NCBI GenBank assembly: GCA_033439265.1
Contig: JAVTVX010000005.1
Location: forward strand, 816,001 to 880,000
Direction: 5' to 3'
Length of the DNA stretch: 64,000 nt
Origin: Dillenia suffruticosa
Taxonomy: Eukaryota; Streptophyta; Magnoliopsida; Dilleniales; Dilleniaceae
This document shows, piece by piece, positions 23,536-34,640 of the stretch. A model generated the notes under the pieces. It was not told where the DNA came from and ran no database searches. It worked only from the letters and a program-made list of their open reading frames with translations. Position 1 is the stretch's first letter. Each line of letters starts with the position of its first letter. The position numbers were made by a program, and so were the translations under genes.

Positions 23536-24620
23536 TCGGCAAGTTGCATTCGTCATGGCCAGCTCCAAATGGTGAGTGTCTTACAGCCGAAATCTTGAGC
23601 TGTTTCTGCCCTACTGTACTGACCGCCCTTAACTTGATCATTTTAAAATTTGATCCACAAAGGCCTATTCTCGATCTCAAGACATAGAGGCTGCCAAATT
23701 TTGGCAGATGAGAGTTTAATTAAATGAGTCATTAATTTTATGTACTAAATGTCAGCATCAGATTTAAGCAGTTTTGGAGGCTTTTTCACTGGCAATCTAG
23801 AAGCTTCCCCAGAGATAAACAATGTATAAGGAAAATCCTTTGAATAATAGCTGACTTTGAGGTTTTCCAATGAAGTTTAATGATTTACATGAGGAAATCA
23901 TACTGTTGTTAACAACGTCTTAGTTTTGCTGTTTTCCAAATATTGATACTGCATGCATCATACATTATCCATCTTTAGAATAAAATGGCATTTATGTTTG
24001 CTATAGCTTGATACTTGAAGAGCTTCGAATATTTACTTGAGAATTAGATCTGTGTGAAATGTGTATCATGTTGCATGAACATTTCTAGAAATTAATAGTC
24101 TTGAAATGGGTTTTATTCATTTGATGCTGGGTATCTTCATTTTATGTTAAAGATGATCAAACCTTTTTCCCCCTCGTATTTTGTGGATTTGCATCTGAAG
24201 CGGTAGCTAAAGGGGAAGTTGTAACCGATGAAGAGGATATCAGATGAAAAAAAGAAATACTGACCAGTTGTGCACTTGTGTGGAAGATGTCAATTGAAGC
24301 TTTGATAATAATGATCACGTCAATAATTTTGAAGGGTTAATGCATGCAAAACAATGAGATTCACCCATTCGGTCTTTGGATGATCAGTCATGACGGAGAA
24401 CCACTTGGCCATCTTAGGTCTTTTTTTTATGGTTTTTCCCTCATTATTTTGATGTGACCGCAGCATTTACAAAAGGCTGACAATAAATGGAGGAGAGAGG
24501 AGGCACTTGTAATTGTCAGTGATCACATTTGCTAGATATTTTATTGTTATCTTCTACAGTAGTCGCACGTATATAAACTAAGTGCGGCTCTAGCTTTTTC
24601 TCTTCTTGTACCTTACTGTG
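23536..24620. other. 3' flank of the HAP8-like gene
   Basis: Moderately AT-rich sequence that still looks transcribed-like for several hundred bases. No second coding exon is convincing: the 88-codon frame across the stop (23421-23687) lacks family-like residues. Confidence 0.4.
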
Positions 24621-24627
24621 TCTGTGC

Positions 24628-24628
<1 letters not shown>

Positions 24629-24658
<30 letters not shown>

Positions 24659-24660
24659 GG
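24629..24660. repeat. (GA)n microsatellite
   Basis: About 15 GA units follow TGTGTCTGTGCGTG. Confidence 0.9.
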
Positions 24661-25933
24661 ATCATTATAGATTCAATTATCTGAGGAAAGCACATGCAAA
24701 GCTTTATAAGTGTAGCGTGCGTGCACGCCAATGCAAGGAAATTTTTTGGCCCTTGTAGTTTCATACTCTGATTCTCCAAGCTTTCTTTCTTTCCATTGTC
24801 TTGTGCAAATCTTGCTTTGTAGGTGTTTAGCGTAATTAGCAGATAGTTTTTCTGATATCTATAGTCATTGTCAAAGATGGTTGGGTTTTGTTCATCATAA
24901 ATTCAAATTACCCACTTTCTCGGGTTGAAAAACTTTAATTCTAATTTAGGAAGACTCCAAAACTATGGAGCTCAACAGGGAACAAGTGCTTTTTACAGGG
25001 TATTTATTTGGGAACTCTCATTTCTCTTATATTTACTGAATATATATTTCACCGTCAAAACATTCTCGTAATGAAAAATAATAAAGAATTCAAAATTTCT
25101 AAGCTAGTAAATTAATTTTTTTCACCAAATGCATGATTAATACACTTATTCCTATTTTGATTCGGTAATTTTAGATTTTGACACGTAAATACATACGTAA
25201 TAATAAAATAGATAAAAATATTTTTTTTGAAGATAAATACCCCAAAATCAATCTTTTCCCATAACTTGAGATTCCAAATTAGTGATGAAATATTGAATTG
25301 GACTCACCGGTTGTTTTTCAATATACTTTGGGATGATATAATAAATTTGTAGAAAGTGCTTATTAAACATGAATGGAATCCAATATAAGTTACTCTTAAA
25401 GAAAATCTGAGCATTGGCGTCACAAGTACTCACAATAAAAATATAATAGTAAAGCAAATGTTCACGTACATTGTCCAAGAGATGGTGAGAGTGGTGACGT
25501 TCATCAGTTGAGAGAGACAGAGAGAGAGAGAGAGATCAGGGAAGTAGCAAAGCATCAATGCTAAAGTACAAAAACATACATGATGGAGGTAGTAATAATT
25601 TCATCCCACATATGGATTTTAAATTATTTTCTTGTTTCTTTTTTAGTTTTTTATTCAGTAATCGGGAGGGAATCTATTATAACTTAGGTGAAACACCAAA
25701 ATCTCGAAATCCCCAAATACTTGAATGCAGTTTTTTTTTTTTTTTTCCTTTTGTTTTTTTAAATTAAAATACGAGTGGAGTGTTGAAGTGTGTACTGTAA
25801 AATTTATTTGTGTTCCTAAAATTCACAACCATCTAAATTGCAGAACCGTGGCCTCCCAACAACTTTTAAATGCAAGTTTAACAATGTCTACCATCTTCTA
25901 CATTCTGTCGTGCTCATGAATGCAAAGCAATTA

Positions 25934-25935
<2 letters not shown>

Positions 25936-26003
<68 letters not shown>
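25936..26003. repeat. (GA)n microsatellite, about 33 units
   Basis: About 66 bases of uninterrupted AG/GA, one of the longest simple tracts here. A shorter GA tract lies at 25515-25536. Confidence 0.95.
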
Positions 26004-26006
<3 letters not shown>

Positions 26007-26019
26007 TGATGTTTGGCAG

Positions 26020-28550
26020 ATGAAAAATTAGAGGGGTATGAGGGGGAAAAAAAAAGGCATTAAGTCAAAAGAACTTAAAAGGGCTGGTACGATACCCAGA
26101 AGAACAGGTCAAAAGTTGGGACACCCAATTTGTAAGGCAATCTATTGTGTTGTGATTTTCTTTATTGTCATCCGGATTCTTTATATATATATATTTGCTA
26201 TTGCTATGCTCCACTCTACTTTTGATTTTAATTTTTATATTTTCCAAGTTGAACATTGAAGTGGTTTTAATGGATAAAATGAGGGTTTTATTTTGGGGGA
26301 GGGATTGATGGGATATGCATATGCTATTTGCATGGTGAAAGGTAGACACCTTCATAACTCTTTACCAATGACTCTTTTTCTCTCTTCTTTCTTGGTGGGC
26401 CACTTCTTATCCTTCCTCCTCTCAATATTCTCTTTTTCAAATTCCCCCCCCCCCCGCCTTTTTATTGCTTTTGTAGTTTTCAATTTTTATTTACTTTTTA
26501 ATGTGAGTTTCGATATAAACAAATCCCTTCTCTCCCTCTCTCTCCCTCCCTAAGAGCTGGATGCACCAAAATATCAATATCATACATATAATATATTCAA
26601 ATATGTAAGTCTCCATCCCCCTGGCAAATCAATGGCTTCTGATTACTGGGCAGAACTACGTATTTCGACCTTTGCGCAGATTAACTTCGTCTGAGGCCCA
26701 AATTCAAGAGAAAGTATTGTCAAGGTTTGCATTTGGACTTGGACCCGCGTAAAGACATGTAAATTTTGAACTATCAAAATTTTAAATATTATTTTGATTT
26801 AAAATACTACAATTTTAAAATTTTCTGTTTGAATTATTATGGGATAATATTGAGATTTAAAATATTCATACATTGATCATCTGATAAGGATAGAAAGGTT
26901 GTCTAAGAATTGATAATTTACTTTCTTTTTAATTTGAATATTTTTTAACGATAAAATAATTGAAATTTTGAATAGTTTTCGAAATAGAAAAGAAAGAAAT
27001 AATCATCTTCTTATAAGTCTAGTGACAGGGTATTATACCCTCTTAACTAGGAGTGCCACTCCTTGAAATTGGGTCTCAATTCATGTCCCGGATTAATTGG
27101 ATAATCCAAATATCGGTTGATCATAAAAAAAAAAAAAAAGGTTTTGAACTAGCAATAAATGGCTATCAATGAGAGTTATAAAAAAGTAATTTTAAATTTT
27201 AAATTGAATTATATTTCTTCTTGAAATTGTACCTTGCAATATTTTAATAGAAATTATTTTTAATATTTAGAAATAAATTAATTGTTTTTTTATGTAAAAG
27301 TAAAGATATAACGTAATTATCAGATAATTAAAAAAAAATAAAGTCTAACATTCTATTTTTCCTCTCTTTCACTCTCTCCTTTCTATCACTATTATCTAAA
27401 ATGCTTTAATCAGTTTTCCGTATGGCTGCCTTCTTCTCCCTCCCCACGGGATAAAAATTTCACCCTGAGTTTCAAAGTCCCTAACACTTGGGAATCCCTA
27501 TAGGTCAGCACCGTTAAATGGGGTTAAACATTAGTAAGAATCCTTTTAATGGTAAAAAATATTCCTTTCTGGTCAACCTTGGAAAGTGTAGGACTCTTAT
27601 GAGGACCACCCTTTTTCCCCTTGACACCTGCAAAATCAATCTTTGTTGCTTCCTGTTGCCCTAACACATTCTTGATTTTCATTTGTCCCTTCTTTAACCA
27701 CCTCATCAACCCCAATATCTTTTTGATATATTTTGTTCTCCTCTTCTTTTGCAAAACAGATTCAACTTCTTCATTCACCTCTCTTTCTCCACCAACCTTT
27801 GGGCTCAAAATATTTCACGACAAACATCCTTACTCTTTGGTGTTTCTTCCATCACTTCTACCAAAACCACATATTCTACGATTCTAGTAGCAACGACCAT
27901 GAATTCAATTATTCTTTTCGATTAATCTGATTTAATATTTTTATCCACTAAACTGATCGTCTATTATTTATTTTATTTTTTTTCTTTTGTAATGGGTACT
28001 TACAATATTTTAAAATTTTGGATATATTGGCCGAAAAATTTTATATGTTAAAAATTCTATCGAGAAAATTCTCTTCATCCATTACCAAGTACTAATTGGC
28101 CTCGCTCCACCAAGTAAGAACCCTTGTGATTTCATTTCATCCCAGATATACAATTAATCTAAAAATTCATTTCCACTGAAATTTGCATAAATCATAGAAA
28201 TTTTAATTTTTGATGGAGAATATTTCATACCATTTTTATATCCATAACCTCCACGAACCAGGTTTGGTGTAGAACAACCATGGGAAGCAGCCCAAGTACT
28301 CTCCGACCGAAGTTTTATTGAACAAGATCACTCCTAAATGCCCTTCATCGTTGGATCAACGCCGTGAGAACGTTTGCCTCCTCCCAACACCGAATCATGC
28401 AAGATAAAAGCTAACAGTAGATTTGTTATAAACCCAATAAAATCTATCCACGAGATAAAATTCAATTCAATACAAAAAGAAAATTTCAAATATATTTATT
28501 AAAGTCCAAATAATAATGAGTACGATAAGATTTTACATTAAACATGCAAA
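26020..28550. other. Intergenic DNA without a convincing gene
   Basis: A/T-rich sequence with poly-C (26445-26455) and poly-A runs. Short frames near 27524-27930 are Lys-rich or antisense to each other and show no family features. One SINE copy lies inside (27010-27140). Confidence 0.45.
27010..27140 (+). mobile_element. SINE copy of the long tRNA-like family
   Basis: The head ATAAGTCTAGTGACAGGGTA with CCTCTTAACTAGG resembles the family head (GATCTAGTGG..AGGGTATT..CTCTTAAT). The body is shortened, then CGGATTAATTGGATAATCCA and AATATCGGTTGATC lead to a 15-base A tail. Confidence 0.55.
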
Positions 28551-28559
28551 AAGAGATCA

Positions 28560-28739
28560 ATATCTCGTTGTGTAACAACAGAGCGCTACATTCCTTTTAA
28601 TTATAGATTTTGGGTTCGAATTATGAAAATAGAAAAATAAAATTTAAAAGAATTAATCTTTTAATGAATTTCACAGTATTTGAATTAAATTAATTAATAA
28701 AATTTGAATATTGATCGTTGAAAACCCAAAAAAAAAAAA
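28560..28739 (+). mobile_element. Near full-length SINE copy of the long tRNA-like family
   Basis: In order: a head with GTGTAACAACAGAGCGCTAC, GGGTTCGAATTATG (a close match to the tRNA B box), TCTTTTAATGAATTTCACAG, TATTTGAATTAAATTAATTA, AAATTTGAATATTGATCG and GAAAACCC plus an A tail. No clear duplication was found at its ends. Confidence 0.7.
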
Positions 28740-30430
28740 GAAAACGTGCGAAGGAGTAACGACCAAGTAAAGAAAACCTAATACAATTCCCAAAATGAAG
28801 AAACAATTAATTTTGACTCGAACTTATATTAGAGTTCTATAAACCCTAACCAACCAAATAAAACAAAGGAATTAAAATCCAAAAAGAGAGATAAAAAGTT
28901 GCTCGTGGAAAACCATTAAGGAAATCCAACCCGATTCGACCCGGGCCTTGCTTCATAAACTTCCATTTTCCCCTTTGTATGGGGTATGAAAACCCCAAAA
29001 ACTATGTGAAAAAACTTCTTGAAATAAATAAAATTTAGATTGTACACTATCTGGTGCTTCAGAAATCTGACACCCAAATTTAAACTGCCTTGTTTTCACT
29101 TCCAGTACTACGTAAAGAGCTTAGTCTATCTGGAATCAGAGTACTTGAAATGATTTGACATCTCTTTATGTCATAAAAATCGTCTGTATATCTTTGGATG
29201 TTTAGGAAAAGAATTAAGAAAAGCAAAACAGACCAAAAAAAATGCAGTAACCAAACAAGGTATGTGGAGATACTTCAAATCTTCAACTATTTAGCATGTT
29301 GCTACGTACGCAGGAATAAATATTTTTGATTGCTGTAAGCATTTTTATCACATTCATCGGTTGGCAAGATTTGCTGAAGGACATTGCTTTGTTTCCTTTG
29401 ATTGCCCAAGATTAAAAGCTTGTTGTCCTTAACAACAATGAATGGTTTTCGTGATAAGGCCTTTTTTGTGTTCTAAAGCTTGGTTGAATTCTACAAATCA
29501 ATGGCAGTTGATGAAGCACAGAATCAAAATTATAACTATCAGAATAGTACGAAAAGGGAAAGAAGAAGAAGGTAAGGGGCAGAAGAGGATGAAGAACAAA
29601 AACCCCGGTTATTTTATTTTATAAGTGTATTTTTATGTTTATTTTTAATTTTTAATTGATTGGAGGCATGTATACCATATGGGATAGTTTGTTAGTTTTG
29701 AAAACTCAGGAGACTAATTTGCAAATCTCACATTCTACAACAGGTAGTTTACAAGTTTTTCCTTTATTTTGACTTATTTTTATTATATCTTAAGTTATTT
29801 GTAATATTTTTGAATTAAAATGAAAAAAAAAATTATAATCTATAAAAAATTAAAGATATTATTATTACAATAATTCTATTTATAACAATCTTATCTCAAC
29901 TGCACATATTCTCAAACTATCTCAAATGGGACTGATGATCAAAGATGTTATAGAAATTTTGTGTATGTATCCCCTTTTTAGATAAAACTCATGAAGCTTT
30001 GAAGAAGCAAAATTTCTTTCGGTGCTAGCAGAGACATGCTTAACTCCAGCTGGGGCTATTTATAGCTGAATGAGACGATGCAACCCCAGATGAAGGCTGT
30101 CTATAGCTGAATGAGGAGCACAAAATGATTTTGTGGGACTGTGAGATTCACTTCTCAATCTTGTGGGTATAAAGTCAAATTCTCTCCTAATGTGGTATCA
30201 CATTTACTTCAAAATCCAAGTCCGTTCTTTTGGTCTCTATCATTAATCTCTGTGGATGGTTATATATTAGAAATAGAATATTAAAAAAAAAAAAAAATTT
30301 AAGCAAGGCGGGCTCATGGGAAGACGTGGTGCTACCCCATTTGGTTATAGACTGCCTCCAACTGAAGATGAGCTGTAGCCGGACCGTGTCCAAGTGAGTT
30401 ATGTCTGGCCCGCTTGTAAAAAGAATGAAT
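28740..30430. other. Intergenic DNA without a convincing gene
   Basis: Mixed AT-rich sequence. The segment about 30040-30120 repeats a short motif (TATAGCTGAATGAG occurs twice about 45 bases apart). No gene is supported. Confidence 0.4.
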
Positions 30431-30434
30431 GTTT

Positions 30435-30547
30435 TGCAATAAGCCTTTTTTTTTTTTTTTTTGGTAGTACAAGGATTTTAATCTACGATTACCAAATCGG
30501 GGAGGGGGGTTTGTACCACTAAACTATCCTCTTAGGATGCAATAAGC
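30435..30547 (-). mobile_element. Very short tRNA-like SINE (about 93 bp) with a perfect 10-bp target-site duplication
   Basis: TGCAATAAGC occurs at 30435-30444 and 30538-30547, flanking a 93-bp insert that begins with a long T run (a poly-A tail on the minus strand). On the minus strand it reads CCTAAGAGGATAGTTTAGTG then GTACAAACCCCC (A-box-like), GATTTGGTAATCGTAGATTA, AAATCCTTGTACTACC and the A tail. It aligns with the 14976-15062 insert. Confidence 0.75.
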
Positions 30548-31021
30548 TTTTTCATTAGGCAGATTGCAAATCTATGTGGTGCTACTGGTGCAAGAGCTGG
30601 GCTTTGGCTGTTTTCCATATGGGCAGATCTGGATGATCTTTGGTAATTGCAGAACATTATTTTATGAGTGATGATTTCATTATAATGTGAATGTTCTGAT
30701 TTCCACCTGATGTATCTATTGAACTTGCTGTTCTCCATGTTAACCTCAGAAGTACTCTCAACAATATTAGAAGGGTTAAAATTTACAACTTTGCCATGTT
30801 AACATTAGCCTGTGAGAGGCAACTTTTGCTACATTAGACCAGCACACTAGCATACAGTTACTAGTGCAAACAAGGAAAATAAATGATCGAGTGACAATCT
30901 GAGTAGTATGAGAAATGCAAACAAATGGATTCATTGTTACTTAGCATCATTACGTGTGAACAGAACTGAGCCACTCCAAATCTGAAGCTAACTAAATATA
31001 GGACTGAGGAGTACATCTACA

Positions 31022-34000
31022 TCAAATTTTACTCCTCAATCTTACTAACTTTGCCAGTGTCTCTTGCGCGGCTAAGGTTTGAGCATGGTTATGTCCTAGC
31101 ATCACTGTCCTAATACTAATACAAGTTCTGCATAGCTCTTCTCCGCTGTCAAAATGCCCACCTCTCATCAGCAATTTTGCTCTCGTCTCAAGCAATGTTG
31201 CCTTTAACAATGTCACATCTTGCCATACATACTCATCCACCCGTTGGTTGGATTGATACTTTTTCTTCCAACAAAGTGATCCATGGCACCAATCTTGGAT
31301 TTGAGAGACAAATGACTTCTCCACTTCCTCGAGCACGTTTGTGCACACCTTTAGGAGTTCCAAGGCTGAGTTACATCTTGAGAACGTTGTGAAAGCTCGT
31401 ATAGACAAAGGAAGAGCTGTTCTCTTGATGAATAAAACCATAGCTGTTGCTTTGAGCTGAACAAGTGGGGGCTCCGATTTGAATCCAAAAACTAGAAATG
31501 CTGATGCCCAAAGATGGTCTGAATTTATTATAGGGTTCCCATTCTTTCTCACCGCTTGAACTGTTGCCTTCGCTGCAGATAAGCCCTCTTTCCTTCTTGC
31601 AAAGATTTGTGTGACAGGGTGAAATTGTATCCAATAACTGGGCTGCCTATTTGCTCTTCGTGCAAGTCCTAATTTAACCAGAAGAAATGCTGAATCTTCT
31701 TCACTCTTCCAAGTTTGAGAAGCACAAAAACCGGAGCAGCTAAGGAAGGCAAAACTAGCACACTTGGTCCAATTCTTTAACCGAGTTCCATTTGAAGTTA
31801 TGTTCTTTGCTGCAGTAGCTAACAGGTTCACCGGAATAGGAGATGGGGCAAACCAAGCACCCACGAGAAGCATTCGCCATGCAAGGAGGTTTCTGCTTCC
31901 ATTGGTTTGTTGTAATATGGCCGAGCAACAATTGAGGATTTTCATTAGAAAAGGATTGTTTCTGCAGAACTGCTCATCAGCTATGCTCAGAAAAGGGCAA
32001 CTAGCATTATCATTAAATGGGGCTTGATTCACAGCTTCAAATAGTTCAGATGGCAAAATTGATAGCTCTGAAAGTAGAGAACCAATTAACCACAGACCAT
32101 AAGTTGACCTACCTAGCCTCTCATCAAACTTCTTAAGAAATTCCAATTCTTCTGATGGATACTCTTTCTTTCTCTTTCCTCTCATCAAAATCATTGCGTC
32201 AGACAAGGAAAGCGGCTGGAGTTGCATGGGTTCAAAGTTCATGACCTTAGAGAGCCTTGTTGTAATAATGACATGGGAGCCTCCGGTGTTCCTTGGAATA
32301 AGGTCGTGTAAATCTTTTCCCTCCCACCAATCCTTCTCGGTCTCAAGATTGTCTATGATCACCAAGTAAGGCATGTCCCGGAATAGCTCCCTCTTGACTC
32401 TCTTGAAAGCTTCAAATTCCTGCTCCTCAAAGCTCCGAATCCTTCCTCTTTCCTTCTCTGCATCAGCACTCACATCCAATCCCAAATTGAGTGACAAATT
32501 TAGTATATTCTGCCTGAAATACCTTGCTTCACCTCCTACCCATAAAACCATCTTATATCTTTGTGAATACCTATAAGCAAACTCTAGTGCAAGCTCTGTC
32601 TTTCCAATGCCAGGAGCTCCATTTATGCAGACAACACTGCAAAAATTCTTGTTCTTAGCATTCTTGGATTTCCTGTAACTTTGCCTGCTTAATGAAGGTC
32701 TTCCAACAATCGGTTCAATCCATGCCTCCAAAGCTGACTCATTGCATTTACCCATCTCCAAATTTATGAATTTACCTCCTCTGCTTCCATTCTTGTCAGT
32801 CTCCTCATTCACGCTTGCAATAGGCTCTAGCTCAGTATTATCTCCACTACCAAAGAAAGCGGATTCAATCTCCATTAGCTCCTTATCTCTTCCCACAAAG
32901 AATCGGTTTCTTTGAAAAGGGAGTTCCTCAGACACTTCAATCTCCTTCTCATTAATGCTTTTACGCCCAAGTTTAGTCCTCAACAAGCCAGCAGCTTTGG
33001 CAATGCAGCTTCTCCAATTACCTTCATTTGCTGCAAGCTTAAAATCATTGCTTGATTTAGTTAGTCCTTCAATGGCTTCTTTACGTTCTTTATCATCTGA
33101 TTTGTGACTCAAAAGAGCTGTGATCTCACTTGGCTCCATGTCGAAGAACAATGGGATCAAGTTCTTCTTCTGAGCAAAGAATCTAATCTCCTCCAGGCTA
33201 AAGTGGCTGCATAAGCTACAAGAACTGACAACCACAATGCCAAATGTCACGGAGCAAATAACTCGATCAGCAATCTCATGGCTCTGACTATCCGAATATT
33301 TTGTTCTATCTGCAATGAAGCAAGCAATTCCCTGCACTTCCAATTCTGATTTAAGCCACTTACAAAAGCGAACCATATTTGGATTCTGTCCATGAAAACC
33401 TATAAAAACATCACAGCTCCTAAGTTTTGCATTTGAGGAGGGTGAGACTGACCCTTTAGCGAAGGAAATCCGAGGCACCTGAAATGAAAATGAGATTCTA
33501 GGAGGTGGATCCGTGACTGCAACTGGAACGCAAGCAACAAATTTGAGCTTTTGGTCGATTGGGTCATCAGGAAAATCATAGGTTTCAGGGGGAGGAGTGT
33601 AGGAACTACTTGGAATGTCATCTGATTGTGAACCACAGTAAGACACTGGTGGGGAAGGATGAGCAAGCAATGGAGTCAAAGACCCAGGATTTTCACTCTT
33701 CATCAGTGGAGCTACTGTGGCTCTTGGAGATATATAAGGTGATTGAAGAGCTGAAACAAACGCGGATGATGGTGGAGAGATGAGAGAGGGTGAATTGTAT
33801 GGTGAAGAGGTTGAAGACAGTGAAAAGTCAATCGGGTTATTAGTGTTTGGAGATTGGGTTATTGGTGTTTCTTCATTGCAGGTACTTGGTGTGGTCCTGA
33901 TAGTAAGAGACTTGTTTTGTCTACTAGTGCTCATTCCAGCATCTGTTTCTTCTGCTACCCTCTCTGCAGCAACTGGGTTTTTCTCTTGAACATGTTTTGT

Positions 34001-34027
34001 AGCAGATAGTGATGAATCTTCATCCAT
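31022..34027 (-). CDS. TIR-NB-TPR protein of the conserved TNP (XTNX) class
   Basis: One uninterrupted frame of 1001 residues. The first 200 are a Ser/Pro/Thr-rich, likely disordered extension. A TIR-like domain follows at about 204-350 (CDVFIGFHGQNP, FCKWLKSELE, SHFSLEEIRFF). Glu280 aligns with the position of the catalytic NADase Glu in plant TIRs; this alignment was made by eye. The NB domain has VGRDKEL (378-384), P-loop GAPGIGKTEL (470-479), Walker B YLVIIDN (554-560) and an RNBS-B-like GGSHVIITTR (582-591). The last 70 residues (AKLLMRGGHFDSGEELCRTC) look like a TPR. There are no LRRs, as expected for this ancient class, which is usually about 950-1000 residues long and present in one or a few copies. 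It resembles Arabidopsis At5g56220 (recalled, not searched). Its role is uncertain: it may act in cell-death or stress signalling. Confidence 0.93.
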   Translation of the reverse strand: MDEDSSLSATKHVQEKNPVAAERVAEETDAGMSTSRQNKSLTIRTTPSTCNEETPITQSPNTNNPIDFSLSSTSSPYNSPSLISPPSSAFVSALQSPYISPRATVAPLMKSENPGSLTPLLAHPSPPVSYCGSQSDDIPSSSYTPPPETYDFPDDPIDQKLKFVACVPVAVTDPPPRISFSFQVPRISFAKGSVSPSSNAKLRSCDVFIGFHGQNPNMVRFCKWLKSELEVQGIACFIADRTKYSDSQSHEIADRVICSVTFGIVVVSSCSLCSHFSLEEIRFFAQKKNLIPLFFDMEPSEITALLSHKSDDKERKEAIEGLTKSSNDFKLAANEGNWRSCIAKAAGLLRTKLGRKSINEKEIEVSEELPFQRNRFFVGRDKELMEIESAFFGSGDNTELEPIASVNEETDKNGSRGGKFINLEMGKCNESALEAWIEPIVGRPSLSRQSYRKSKNAKNKNFCSVVCINGAPGIGKTELALEFAYRYSQRYKMVLWVGGEARYFRQNILNLSLNLGLDVSADAEKERGRIRSFEEQEFEAFKRVKRELFRDMPYLVIIDNLETEKDWWEGKDLHDLIPRNTGGSHVIITTRLSKVMNFEPMQLQPLSLSDAMILMRGKRKKEYPSEELEFLKKFDERLGRSTYGLWLIGSLLSELSILPSELFEAVNQAPFNDNASCPFLSIADEQFCRNNPFLMKILNCCSAILQQTNGSRNLLAWRMLLVGAWFAPSPIPVNLLATAAKNITSNGTRLKNWTKCASFAFLSCSGFCASQTWKSEEDSAFLLVKLGLARRANRQPSYWIQFHPVTQIFARRKEGLSAAKATVQAVRKNGNPIINSDHLWASAFLVFGFKSEPPLVQLKATAMVLFIKRTALPLSIRAFTTFSRCNSALELLKVCTNVLEEVEKSFVSQIQDWCHGSLCWKKKYQSNQRVDEYVWQDVTLLKATLLETRAKLLMRGGHFDSGEELCRTCISIRTVMLGHNHAQTLAAQETLAKLVRLRSKI

Positions 34028-34640
34028 GAGAGCTCAGTTCATAAACTTGCAGATCTCAGAAAAAGAAATCAAATTCAAAATAACCTTCTCATAAAAATAA
34101 GGTTGTCCTCCATTGACCTTGTTTAGCAACAAAATAGAAAAGATGAATGCAACAGGAGAAGAGAGCTTGTATGAATGAACCAAATAACCGGAGAAAATCT
34201 TACATGTGATGTCCTTGAATACCACCTCTCATCTCATGGTGGGCCTTGTATTTTTCAGAGCCAAAATCACAACCCTTTTTTACTTCCCACCGATTACTCT
34301 TACAAAGCCAAGAAAAAAGGACCGCCCTCATTTAGCGGTCTTCTTCAATATATTTTTGCCTGAAATACAAAAAAGAAAAAAATGGAAGATGGTAAATCTA
34401 GCATTTGAGATACAATGATTGTGGAGACAAAATAATTATATCTGATTTTATTGATCTATAGCCATTAAAAAGATGCAAAGGATTCATATTATAGATTGCA
34501 ATAATTGTTTTTGGACATTAAATTTTACCTCCATACTCTGGCAAAACACATGATGAGAAAGAACCCTCCTTCGCTGCAACTTCAAGAACCCTCTCTCTCT
34601 CTCTCTCCTTCCTCGAGAAACTAGCTTGTTTGGGTGAGTC
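34028..34640 (-). promoter_or_regulatory. Leader and proximal promoter of the TNP gene
   Basis: This lies upstream of the ATG at 34027 on the minus strand. A GA-rich tract (plus-strand CTCTCTCTCTCTCTCC at about 34592-34608) suggests the leader or transcription start is about 550-600 bases upstream, perhaps with a leader intron. No TATA box was fixed. Confidence 0.35.

Noticed and set aside
23421-23687. Frame overlapping the end of the HAP8-like gene, considered as a last exon after a donor near 23501
   Set aside because: The original frame ends with a plausible C-terminus and no convincing acceptor or conserved-looking residues follow.
31177-33989. Several plus-strand frames of 60-90 codons
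   Set aside because: They are antisense to the long TNP frame and have no features of their own.
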